Source of the DNA: Crossiella sp. SN42 | GTDB taxonomy: Bacteria > Actinomycetota > Actinomycetes > Mycobacteriales > Pseudonocardiaceae | Assembly: GCF_023897065.1 (NCBI RefSeq) | Contig: NZ_JAMHIV010000002.1 | Coordinates: 186,001 to 250,000 of the forward strand | Direction: 5' to 3' | Length of the DNA stretch: 64,000 nt | Shown: positions 19,753 through 26,052 of the stretch, piece by piece | Position numbering within the stretch: the stretch's first letter is position 1 | Layout of the letters: every line of letters starts with the position of its first letter | Notes under the pieces: generated by a model | The model's input: only the letters and a program-made list of their open reading frames with translations | Databases searched by the model: none | Told to the model about the DNA's origin: nothing | Made by a program: the position numbers and the translations under genes

Positions 19753-20217
19753 ATGGCGCAGTCCACCACCACCGAGTCCGTGCCCGTCGCCCGCGGCGGC
19801 AACACCCCGGCCCGGCTGGCTGACGACACCTCGCAGGGCAAGACCACCATCTCCGCCTCGGTGGTGCAGAAGATCGCCGGTATCTCCGCCCGGGAGATCT
19901 CCGGGGTGCACGCGATGGGCGGCGGGGTCTCCAGGGCCTTCGGCGCGCTGCGCGAGCGCATCCCCGGCGGCGGCACCTCGGCCACCTCCGGCGTGCAGGT
20001 CGAAGTGGGCGAGAAGCAGGCCGCGATCGACCTTGACATCGTGGTCGAGTACGGCGCGTCCATTGTGGACCTGGCCAAGGCGGTGCGACGCAACGTGATC
20101 ACCGCGGTTGAGCGGATGACCGGCCTTGAGGTGATCGAGGTCAACATCGCGGTCAACGACATCAAGCTGCCCAGCGAGGAAGACGAGGACAGCGAGACCA
20201 ACACCAGGGTCGAATGA
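19753..20217 (+). CDS. Asp23/Gls24-family envelope stress protein
   Basis: Predicted 154 aa. The Gls24/Asp23 core is clear: GKTTISASVVQKIAGISAREI, GVQVEVGEKQAAIDLDIVVEYG, VDLAKAVRRNVITAVERMTGLEV and EVNIAVNDIKL. In Firmicutes, Asp23 is a membrane-proximal protein anchored by AmaP whose loss triggers cell-wall stress. The ATG at 19753 follows GAAGGAGTCCCC, the best ribosome site in the operon, and the 91-nt upstream gap may hold an internal promoter. Its TGA overlaps the ATG of the next gene. Confidence 0.88.
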   Translation: MAQSTTTESVPVARGGNTPARLADDTSQGKTTISASVVQKIAGISAREISGVHAMGGGVSRAFGALRERIPGGGTSATSGVQVEVGEKQAAIDLDIVVEYGASIVDLAKAVRRNVITAVERMTGLEVIEVNIAVNDIKLPSEEDEDSETNTRVE

Positions 20218-20504
20218 TGACGGCCGAACTGGCGGACCGGATCGCCCAGGTCGTGCTGACCCACCCGAGCGTGGTGTCGCTGCACGGCGGCGCGTACGGG
20301 CAGGTGCTCTCGTACCTGCCCGGCCGCAAGGTGATCGGGGTGCGCAGCACCGGGGACGGCGAACCGGTGGAGGTCGGGGTGGTGCTGCGCTTCGGCGAAC
20401 CGCTGCCGGAGGTGGTCACCGAGCTGCGCCAGCGGGTGCGGCAGGTGACCGGCGCGGTGCCGGTGGACATCACCGTGGTCGACGTGGTGGAGCCCGGCGA
20501 GTAG
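20214..20504 (+). CDS. Small Asp23/Gls24-like protein
   Basis: Predicted 96 aa. It lacks the canonical Asp23 N-terminus but keeps a similar beta-alpha pattern (ADRIAQVVLTHPSV, VEVGVVLRFGEPLPEV, ELRQRVRQVTGAVPVDITVVDVV), close to the C-terminal half of the neighbouring Asp23 proteins. It is probably another subunit of the same envelope assembly. ATG codons at 20214 and 20217 both overlap the previous stop. Function is inferred from pattern and context only. Confidence 0.7.
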   Translation: MMTAELADRIAQVVLTHPSVVSLHGGAYGQVLSYLPGRKVIGVRSTGDGEPVEVGVVLRFGEPLPEVVTELRQRVRQVTGAVPVDITVVDVVEPGE

Positions 20505-20507
20505 CCG

Positions 20508-20777
20508 ATGGCAGACACCGGCGGCGAGCCCCCGGCGGACCGGGCGGCCTTCCGCGAGTACGTCCGGCGGCACCACCCCGATGTCGGCGGCGACCCGGCG
20601 GCCTTCGCCGCCGCGGTGGCGGCCTACCGGCGGCGGCAGGCCGAGGCTGAGTCCGAAGTGGACGATCGGTTCGACGCGCCGGTGGAGATTGTGGTGACAC
20701 CGCGGGGAATCCGCGGTATCGCCACCCGGATCGGCCGGTGGCGGGCGAAACGCAGGCGCCCGCCCCGGGTGAACTAA
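20508..20777 (+). CDS. Small J-domain-like protein in the Asp23 operon
   Basis: Predicted 89 aa. Residues about 14-42 (FREYVRRHHPDVGGDPAAF) resemble helix II, the HPD loop (23-25) and helix III of a DnaJ J-domain, but helix I is missing and the rest, with a basic RWRAKRRRP tail, is unlike DnaJ. The HPD tripeptide is the Hsp70-stimulating motif, so a degenerate or minimal J-protein is possible. It starts 4 nt after the preceding stop and is probably translationally coupled. No established function. Confidence 0.65.
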   Translation: MADTGGEPPADRAAFREYVRRHHPDVGGDPAAFAAAVAAYRRRQAEAESEVDDRFDAPVEIVVTPRGIRGIATRIGRWRAKRRRPPRVN

Positions 20778-20791
20778 GGAGTGGGTTCGAC

Positions 20792-20971
20792 GTGAACAGC
20801 ACCCAGACCGGCCTGCTGGCCGGGCTCGTCCTCGGCGCGGCAGGCGCCCTCGGCGGGTTCACCGCTTTCCTGATCACCGTGCTCGTCGGCGCCATCGGCC
20901 TGGTCGTGGGCCGGGTGCTCGACGGCGAGCTGGACCTCGGCGAGCTGCTCGGCCGTGGGAAGGACCGGTGA
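20792..20971 (+). CDS. DUF2273-like small membrane protein
   Basis: Predicted 59 aa from a GTG at 20792, 10 nt after AAGGAG. One long hydrophobic hairpin (about residues 7-40) is followed by LDGELDLGELLGRG, the acidic tail typical of DUF2273 proteins that accompany Asp23 and AmaP in Gram-positive bacteria. It probably helps seat the Asp23 layer at the membrane. An ATG at 20738 would overlap the preceding gene and add an unlikely hydrophilic extension. Its stop overlaps the next GTG (GTGA). Confidence 0.75.
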   Translation: MNSTQTGLLAGLVLGAAGALGGFTAFLITVLVGAIGLVVGRVLDGELDLGELLGRGKDR

Positions 20972-21321
20972 GCCAGCCCGATCCGGCGGACCGCGGCGGG
21001 CTGAGCATCGACCCCGGCGTGCTGCGCAAGGTGGTCGAGCACAGCGCGGACGGGGTGCCCGGCACCCTGCGCGTGCCCCGGAAGCTGGCCGGGGTCGGCA
21101 TCGGTGAGCAGGGCGCCAGCGCCCGGCTCACCCTCGCCGGCCAGGACATCGACGTGCGGCTGGACCTGGCGCTGCGCTACCCGGCCCCGGTCCGGTCCAC
21201 TGTGGACGCGGTGCGGGTGGCGGTCAGCGACGAGGTCGAGCGGATCACCGGGTACCGGGTGCGGGTGGTGGACGTGACCGTCTCCGCGCTGCTGCCGGAG
21301 ACCCGGCCGAGGGTGGAGTGA
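20968..21321 (+). CDS. Asp23/Gls24-family protein
   Basis: Predicted 117 aa with the Asp23 fold throughout: GLSIDPGVLRKVVEHSADGV, ARLTLAGQDIDVRLDLALRYP, VDAVRVAVSDEVERITGYRV and VRVVDVTVSALLP. This is a third complete or near-complete family member in the operon, suggesting a hetero-oligomeric assembly. The GTG start at 20968 overlaps the previous stop, and the next gene begins at once. Specific role is inferred from family and context. Confidence 0.82.
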   Translation: MSQPDPADRGGLSIDPGVLRKVVEHSADGVPGTLRVPRKLAGVGIGEQGASARLTLAGQDIDVRLDLALRYPAPVRSTVDAVRVAVSDEVERITGYRVRVVDVTVSALLPETRPRVE

Positions 21322-21322
21322 C

Positions 21323-21859
21323 GTGATGCGGCTGATCGTGCGACTGCTGTCGACCCTGCTGGGACTGGCGCTGGCCGCCGCGGGCGCGCTGCTCGCGGTG
21401 GAGTTCGCCTGGGCCGCCTGGAAACCCGGCGAGCACGTGCTGGTCCCCTGGCGGGACTGGGCCGCGGCACTGGGTTCGGTGGACTGGACCGCGACGGTGA
21501 CCAGGCTGGTGGCCGGCGGGCTGCTGCTGCTCGGGCTGGTGCTGCTGTGGGTGGCCACCGGCGCGCGGCGGCGCGATGTCCGGCTGGCCGATCCGGCGCC
21601 GGAGGTCACCGTGACCACCTCGCCGCGTTCGCTGGCCCGGCTGGTGGGCACCAGGGTGCGCGCCGAGGACGGGGTCAGCTCGGCCACCGTGACCGCCTCG
21701 GTGGCCAAGGTCCGGGTGCGCGCGGCCAGCCGGTTGCTGGCCAAGAACGAGCTGCGGCCCAGGGTCCTAGAAGTGACCAGGACCGTGGTGACCGATCTGC
21801 CGCTGCCGCGCACCCCCAAGGTGTCCGTGGTGGTGGCTTCGCCGAAGGAGCGCCGATGA
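21323..21859 (+). CDS. DUF6286-like membrane protein
   Basis: Predicted 178 aa. Two membrane segments (about 5-29 and 62-83) flank a short outer loop (WAAWKPGEHVLVPWRDW). The cytosolic C-terminus (VTVTTSPRSLARLVGTRVRAEDGV; ATVTASVAKVRVRAASRL) resembles an Asp23-like domain, as in DUF6286 proteins of actinobacterial Asp23 loci. Start is GTG 21323 or ATG 21326. Its TGA overlaps the ATG of amaP. Probably a membrane anchor for the Asp23 proteins. Confidence 0.72.
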   Translation: MMRLIVRLLSTLLGLALAAAGALLAVEFAWAAWKPGEHVLVPWRDWAAALGSVDWTATVTRLVAGGLLLLGLVLLWVATGARRRDVRLADPAPEVTVTTSPRSLARLVGTRVRAEDGVSSATVTASVAKVRVRAASRLLAKNELRPRVLEVTRTVVTDLPLPRTPKVSVVVASPKERR

Positions 21860-22452
21860 GCACCCGATCCGCGGCCGCGGTGGCCCGTTCCGCCCGCGCC
21901 GAACGTGTCCTGACCGGCGGCGCCGGGGTGCTGGCGATCCTGCTCGGCGTCGGCGCGCTGGTGCTCGGCTCCGGGTGGCTGGGCGCCGGGCGGGCGGCCC
22001 GGCCGGTGCTGGACCCGATGATCAGGGACTGGCTGCTCGCGCACCGGCCCTGGGTGCTCGGCGTCGGTATCGCGCTCGGGCTGCTGGTGCTGGTGCTGGG
22101 CCTGCGCTGGGTGGTGCGCTCACTGCGCCCGGAGACCCGGCCCGATCTGCGGCTGGACGGGTTCGGGCCGAGCCGGGTGACGATCACCTCCGGCGCGTTC
22201 GCCGAGGCGGTGCGGGCCGACGCGGCCAGGGTGGACGGGGTCAGCCGGGCGCACGCGCGGCTGGTGGGCAGTGTGGAGCGGCCCGCGCTACGGCTGTCGC
22301 TGTGGCTGGCCGAGGGCACCGATGTGCGCGCGGTGTGGCAGCAGCTGGACCAGACCGTGCTGAGCCGGGCGCGGGCCTGTCTCGGGGTGGAGACGCTGCC
22401 GACCGCGGTGCGCCTCGAACTGGACAGCGCGCGTCGTCAGCGGGTGCGGTGA
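21856..22452 (+). CDS. amaP: Alkaline-shock membrane anchor AmaP-like protein
   Basis: Predicted 198 aa. Two hydrophobic segments (about 22-46 and 69-92) are joined by a loop with the conserved DPMIRDWLLAHRPWVLGVGI, followed by a cytosolic domain (GPSRVTITSGAFAEAVRADAARVDGV) that resembles Asp23 itself. This is the AmaP layout; in Staphylococcus AmaP tethers Asp23 to the membrane. ATG at 21856 overlaps the previous stop. It is the last gene of the operon, 28 nt before the DNA ligase gene. Confidence 0.75.
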   Translation: MSTRSAAAVARSARAERVLTGGAGVLAILLGVGALVLGSGWLGAGRAARPVLDPMIRDWLLAHRPWVLGVGIALGLLVLVLGLRWVVRSLRPETRPDLRLDGFGPSRVTITSGAFAEAVRADAARVDGVSRAHARLVGSVERPALRLSLWLAEGTDVRAVWQQLDQTVLSRARACLGVETLPTAVRLELDSARRQRVR

Positions 22453-22480
22453 ACGGCTGCGCAACCGGTTGCGACCAGGC

Positions 22481-23581
22481 ATGATGGCCCGCATGACGCT
22501 GCCGCTGACCCCGCCCGTCCAGCCGATGCTGGCCAGCCCGGTGGACGAGGTGCCCGACCGCGACGGCCTGCTGTTCGAGCCGAAGTGGGACGGGTTCCGC
22601 TGCGTGGTCTTCCGCGACGGCGACTCGGTGTTCCTGCAGTCCCGCTCCGGCAAGGACCTGGCCAGGTACTTCCCGGAGGCGGTGGAGTTCCTGCGCGCCG
22701 GGCTGCCGGACCGGGTGGTCATCGACGGCGAGCTGGTGGTCGAGGTGGACGGCGAGCTGGACTTCGACGCGCTGACCGAGCGGATCCACCCGGCGGCCAG
22801 CCGGATCACCCTGCTGGCCGCGCAGCACCCGGCCCGGTTCATCGCCTTCGACCTGCTCGCGCACGGCGACGACACGCTGCTGGAGCTGCCGTTCACCGAG
22901 CGGCGGGCCCGGCTGGAGAAGCTGTTCGAGCAGGTCAGCGGCGATCGGGTGCACCTGACCCCGGCGACGGCCGAGATCGCCACCGCCCGCGAGTGGTTCA
23001 CCCTGTTCGAGGGCGCGGGTCTGGACGGGCTGATCGCCAAGCCCGCGGACGGGCCGTACGCGCCGGGCAAGCGCACCCTGTTGAAGATCAAGCACGCGCG
23101 CACCGCGGACTGCGTGCTGGCCGGGCTGCGCTGGCACGTCAAGACCGAGCCGGGCACCGCGGTCGGCTCGCTGCTGCTCGGGCTCTACGACGACAAGGGC
23201 GTGCTGCACCACGTCGGCGTGATCGGCTCCTTCCCGGCGGCCAAGCGCAAGGCCCTGGTCGAGGAGCTGGCCGAGCTGCGCGAGGGCGCGGAGGACAACC
23301 ACCCCTGGCTGACCGGCGAGACCGAGGGCCAGCGGCTGCCCGGCGCGATCAACCGCTGGCGCAGCAACGAGCAGAGCTGGCTGCCGCTGCGCCCGGAGCG
23401 GGTGGTGGAGATCGCCTACACCCAGACCGAGGGCGGTTTCCCGGCCCGGCTGCGCCACAACGGCCTGTTCCTGCGCTGGCGCCCGGACCGCGAACCGGAC
23501 TCCTGCCGCTACGACCAGCTCGACCAGCCCGCCAAGTACGACCTGGACTCGGTCCTCGGCGGCGAGGTCAAGCCCGCCTGA
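22481..23581 (+). CDS. ATP-dependent DNA ligase, LigC-like
   Basis: Predicted 366 aa. The adenylation lysine is K35 in EPKWDGFR; RSGKDL, VIDGELVV, FIAFDLL, GLIAKP and LLKIKHARTADCV supply the remaining nucleotidyltransferase motifs, followed by an OB-fold domain. Size and order match actinobacterial LigC, a stand-alone ligase used in backup end-joining or excision repair. A LigD-type polymerase is encoded elsewhere in the window, but no Ku gene is seen. ATG codons at 22481, 22484 and 22493 are all possible; AGG at 22477 weakly favours the first two. Confidence 0.87.
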   Translation: MMARMTLPLTPPVQPMLASPVDEVPDRDGLLFEPKWDGFRCVVFRDGDSVFLQSRSGKDLARYFPEAVEFLRAGLPDRVVIDGELVVEVDGELDFDALTERIHPAASRITLLAAQHPARFIAFDLLAHGDDTLLELPFTERRARLEKLFEQVSGDRVHLTPATAEIATAREWFTLFEGAGLDGLIAKPADGPYAPGKRTLLKIKHARTADCVLAGLRWHVKTEPGTAVGSLLLGLYDDKGVLHHVGVIGSFPAAKRKALVEELAELREGAEDNHPWLTGETEGQRLPGAINRWRSNEQSWLPLRPERVVEIAYTQTEGGFPARLRHNGLFLRWRPDREPDSCRYDQLDQPAKYDLDSVLGGEVKPA

Positions 23582-23656
23582 GGCGCGTTCACCCTGGCCT
23601 CACCCCGGCCGTGCGAAGCTGCGGTCAGCCTGTCACCGGACCCGGGGAGATCATCA

Positions 23657-25219
23657 GTGCCGCGCCGTCGAGCCTCCATCAGCGTCGGCGCGATGGCCGC
23701 GGTGTCCGCACTGGTCCTGTCCGCCTGCGCGGTCGGGCCCTCGGACCGGCCGGCGGTCGCGCACGACGGCAGTGGCGCGGGCCCCGGCGGTCCGCCGCCG
23801 ACCTCCGCCCCGGCCAAGCCGATCCCGCCGCTGACCGAGCCCAAGGACGTCGGACTGTCCTTTGTGGACTGCACGGACACGGTGAACCGCAAGCTGGGCA
23901 GTCCGAACAGTCTGCGGGTCGGCTGCGCGAAGCTGTCCACCACACTGGACTCGCCGACCAGGCCGGGCCGCGGCAACACCCGGATCCAGCTGACCAAGGT
24001 CGGCGAGGGCAAGCACCCGCTGGTGGTGCTCAACGACGCCATGGGCGAGCCCGGTTCGCTGTACGCGGTGCGGCTGGCCGCGCAGCTGCCCAAGGAGATC
24101 CTGGACGTCTTCCACCTGATCGGCGTGGACCGGCGCGGCACCGGCGACTCCGACGCGGTGCGCTGCGTGAACCAGCCCTCCCGCAGCGCCATGGTCGGCT
24201 TCGACCCGGCGGTCACCGACGCCGGCGCCCTGGGCGAGCTGCTGGAGACCACCAGGGACGCCGCCCAGGAGTGCATGCTGGACCTGGACGAGCAGCTGGG
24301 CGCCTTCGACACCGCGCGCACCGCCAACGACATGAACGCGCTGCGCGAGGCACTGGGCGTGCCCCAGCTGAACGCGGTGGCTCGCGGCGACGCCTCCCGG
24401 GTGCTGACCGTCTTCGCCGAGCGCTACCAGGACGAGGTGGGCCGGTTCATCCTGGACGGCTCCCCCGATCCCACGGTCGACGCGGTGGGCCAGGCCGAAG
24501 CCCGCGCCAGCGGCCTCAAGGACGCCTTCGCCGCCTTCACCGCCGACTGCGCCACCCGCGGCTGCCCCCTGGGCGCCACCCCCGACCAGGTGGTCAACGA
24601 CCTGGTGGCCAAGCTGCGCGGCCAGCCCCTGCGCGGCGCCCGCATCACCTTCCAGTCGGGAACGGCGCTGCGCGCCATCGCCGCCGGCCTGGCCGACCGC
24701 CCCCGCTGGCCTGAGCTCGCCGAGGCCATCACCAAGGCCCGCGACGGCGACGCCAGCGGCCTGGAATCCTTCGTGCTGCCACTGTGGAACGGCCCCGACC
24801 GCGACATGATCCGCCTGGACGGCGGCCTGGTCACCACCTGCAACGACACCACGACCAGGGTCGACCCCGCGCGCGCGGCCACCCTGGCCCAGGAGTGGAC
24901 GGCGAAGTACCCGATCTTCGGCGCGCTGAGCGCACACGAGCTGGCCTGGTGCATGCCGTGGCCGGTGCCCGCCCAGCCCCTGCCCATCCCCCGCGCGCCG
25001 GAAGCGCCGCCGATGTTGGTGCTGGGCACGGAAAAGGACGCGGTGACCCCGTTGGCGGGCACCACCAAGACGGCCGAGGCACTGGCCACGGCGGTACAGG
25101 TCAACTGGCAGGGCGCGGGCCACGGCGCGTTCGCCCGGTCCAGCTGCGTCAACGAGGCGAGCAGGCTGTACCTGGTCGAGGGCAAGGCCCCGGCAAACGG
25201 AACGGTGTGCCCCCCGTGA
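23657..25219 (+). CDS. TAP-like alpha/beta-hydrolase lipoprotein lacking the serine nucleophile
   Basis: Predicted 520 aa. A signal peptide with lipobox LSAC (lipidated Cys about residue 24) and a Pro/Gly-rich linker lead into a tripeptidyl-aminopeptidase-like alpha/beta-hydrolase. The acid (LGTEKDAVTP) and histidine (GAGHGAF) regions are kept. The nucleophile elbow is not: alignment to the paralogue at 34662-36098 puts Gly244 of LNAVARGDASRVL where that protein has Ser217 of GYSYG. It is therefore probably a pseudoenzyme or binding lipoprotein on the cell surface. GTG at 23657 follows GGGGAGA. A hairpin over its 3' end may terminate transcription. Confidence 0.82.
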   Translation: MPRRRASISVGAMAAVSALVLSACAVGPSDRPAVAHDGSGAGPGGPPPTSAPAKPIPPLTEPKDVGLSFVDCTDTVNRKLGSPNSLRVGCAKLSTTLDSPTRPGRGNTRIQLTKVGEGKHPLVVLNDAMGEPGSLYAVRLAAQLPKEILDVFHLIGVDRRGTGDSDAVRCVNQPSRSAMVGFDPAVTDAGALGELLETTRDAAQECMLDLDEQLGAFDTARTANDMNALREALGVPQLNAVARGDASRVLTVFAERYQDEVGRFILDGSPDPTVDAVGQAEARASGLKDAFAAFTADCATRGCPLGATPDQVVNDLVAKLRGQPLRGARITFQSGTALRAIAAGLADRPRWPELAEAITKARDGDASGLESFVLPLWNGPDRDMIRLDGGLVTTCNDTTTRVDPARAATLAQEWTAKYPIFGALSAHELAWCMPWPVPAQPLPIPRAPEAPPMLVLGTEKDAVTPLAGTTKTAEALATAVQVNWQGAGHGAFARSSCVNEASRLYLVEGKAPANGTVCPP

Positions 25220-25235
25220 CCGGGAAGGCACACCG
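25203..25235 (+). terminator. Hairpin over the 3' end of the hydrolase lipoprotein gene
   Basis: CGGTGTGCC (25203-25211) pairs with GGCACACCG (25227-25235), a 9-bp stem with a 15-nt loop that contains the stop codon at 25217-25219. It also lies just beyond the stop of the convergent Cys-rich peptide gene, so it may act in both directions. No U-tract. Confidence 0.5.
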
Positions 25236-25249
25236 CTCGGCTCGTGAGT

Positions 25250-25315
25250 TCAGCAGTTGGGACAGCAGTTGTCCCCGCAGCCGGTGCACTTGGCGCAACA
25301 ACCACAACCTGCCAT
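25250..25315 (-). CDS. 21-residue cysteine-rich, metallothionein-like peptide
   Basis: This frame encodes 21 aa with cysteines at 4, 6, 7, 10, 13, 17, 18 and 21 (eight in all) plus Gly, Asn, Lys and Pro, with no aromatic residues. CC, CxC and CxxC spacing is what metallothionein-like peptides use to bind Cu(I) or Zn. A perfect GGAGG (25321-25325) lies 5 nt before the ATG, and the stop is a clean TGA. It sits alone between the hydrolase lipoprotein gene (convergent) and the structured gene-free region. No family is recognised with certainty; ribosome site, start, stop and composition together argue that it is real. A metal buffer or a modified peptide precursor are the alternatives. Confidence 0.6.
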   Translation of the reverse strand: MAGCGCCAKCTGCGDNCCPNC

Positions 25316-25470
25316 AGCAGCCTCCGATGATCATATTGCTGTGCCTGCATAACTACGGTAAGCAACTTTCCTGTTCAGTTCGTACCGCCACCAGCGTGAC
25401 GGCTGCGCACAAAACGGTGACGTTTCTGCACTACAAACCGCGTTCGAATCCGGGTGAAAACCCACGAAGA

Positions 25471-25628
25471 GGGCCTCTCGTCTTCTCCGTACGGCCTGGA
25501 GACTGCTGACCGCATCTCATCGAGCGGCCCCTGCAACCTGCCGCCGCCCTAGCTTCGCAACGTGACCGGGGCCGCTCGATGAGATGTGGTTTGCTGTCGG
25601 AAGGTCGTGCGGAGAAGACGAGAGGGCC
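25471..25628 (+). ncRNA. Long structured hairpin H1, candidate noncoding RNA
   Basis: Arms 25471-25531 and 25568-25628 form a 61-nt imperfect stem around a 36-nt loop. Several departures from pairing are G-U if plus-strand RNA is formed, and would be A-C on the other strand. In order it carries CCTGGAGAC (25495), GCAACC with GCCGCC (25533), ACGTGAC (25560), GATGTGGTT (25583) and TCGGAAGGT (25597). The same blocks at nearly the same spacing occur in H3 on the opposite strand. No protein is encoded here. Bases 25316-25470 upstream and 25629-25715 downstream hold no recognisable gene; a GGGT-GAAA-ACCC mini-hairpin is at 25452-25463. Confidence 0.6.
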
Positions 25629-25715
25629 GCGAGCACGCTGGTTCGCTCGTCGGCAACACAAACCCCGCCCCGCAACCTGCTTGTCCGGGTGTTGACTTGT
25701 CCCACCCTCCGGGGG

Positions 25716-25800
25716 TCTGCCCGTCCGGCGAGGACACTCTTTTGATCTTTGTCTTGGGTTTTCAAGCGACAGTCAAGAGCGTCCTCGCCGGACGGGCAGA
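25716..25800. terminator. Strong hairpin H2 between the two convergent structured elements
   Basis: A 26-nt arm beginning TCTGCCCGTCCGGCGAGGAC (25716-25741) pairs with 25775-25800 with a single mismatch and a 33-nt loop that includes runs of T. It shares no sequence with H1 or H3 and lies exactly between their 3' ends, so a bidirectional terminator for two convergent transcripts is the simplest reading. A protein-binding palindrome is the alternative. Confidence 0.5.
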
Positions 25801-25844
25801 GATCAAAGCATGGGGGGGAAAGTCAAAGGCCAAGACGCAAGCGG

Positions 25845-26006
25845 GTCTTGAGGTTCCCCATGCCCGTCAACCTTCCGAAATCGAACCACATCCCAGCGAG
25901 CAGCCGCCGTCACGTGGCGTGGCTTTGGCGGCGGTTGCTGTGAGCGTCTGCTCGCTGGGATGTGGTGCGATGTCTCCAGGTTGACGGGCATGGGGAACCT
26001 CAAGAC
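25845..26006 (-). ncRNA. Long structured hairpin H3, candidate noncoding RNA of the H1 type
   Basis: Arms 25845-25903 and 25948-26006 pair as a perfect 29-bp outer stem, an 11-nt internal loop region containing an ATCG/CGAT helix, and a perfect 19-bp inner stem; the apical loop is 44 nt. Read on the minus strand it contains CCTGGAGAC (from 25980), GCAACC-GCCGCC (from 25938), ACGTGAC (from 25915), GATGTGGTT (from 25892) and TCGGAAGGT (from 25878), matching H1 block for block. Its stems differ from those of H1 yet still pair. It begins 46 nt beyond the meaB stop on the same strand, so it may be part of the mut operon 3' region or an independent RNA. Confidence 0.6.
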
Positions 26007-26052
26007 TTCGGTGGACGTTTGAAAAGCCACCCCGTCGCTGGTTCTTGGTCGC

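Noticed and set aside
22585-24714. 709-codon plus-strand frame overlapping the DNA ligase and hydrolase genes
   Set aside because: Shadow frame of Arg/Gly/Pro-rich sequence in a different phase from two well-supported genes.
25441-25450. GTTCGAATC, resembling a tRNA T-loop
   Set aside because: The flanking bases cannot form the T-stem and no anticodon or acceptor arm is present.
25586-25984. 132-codon plus-strand frame and other frames across the hairpin region
   Set aside because: They run through both arms of perfect inverted repeats, have no ribosome sites and give low-complexity, unrecognisable proteins.
25471-26006. CRISPR or retron interpretation of the three hairpins
   Set aside because: There are no short direct repeats with regular spacers, and no cas or reverse transcriptase gene nearby.
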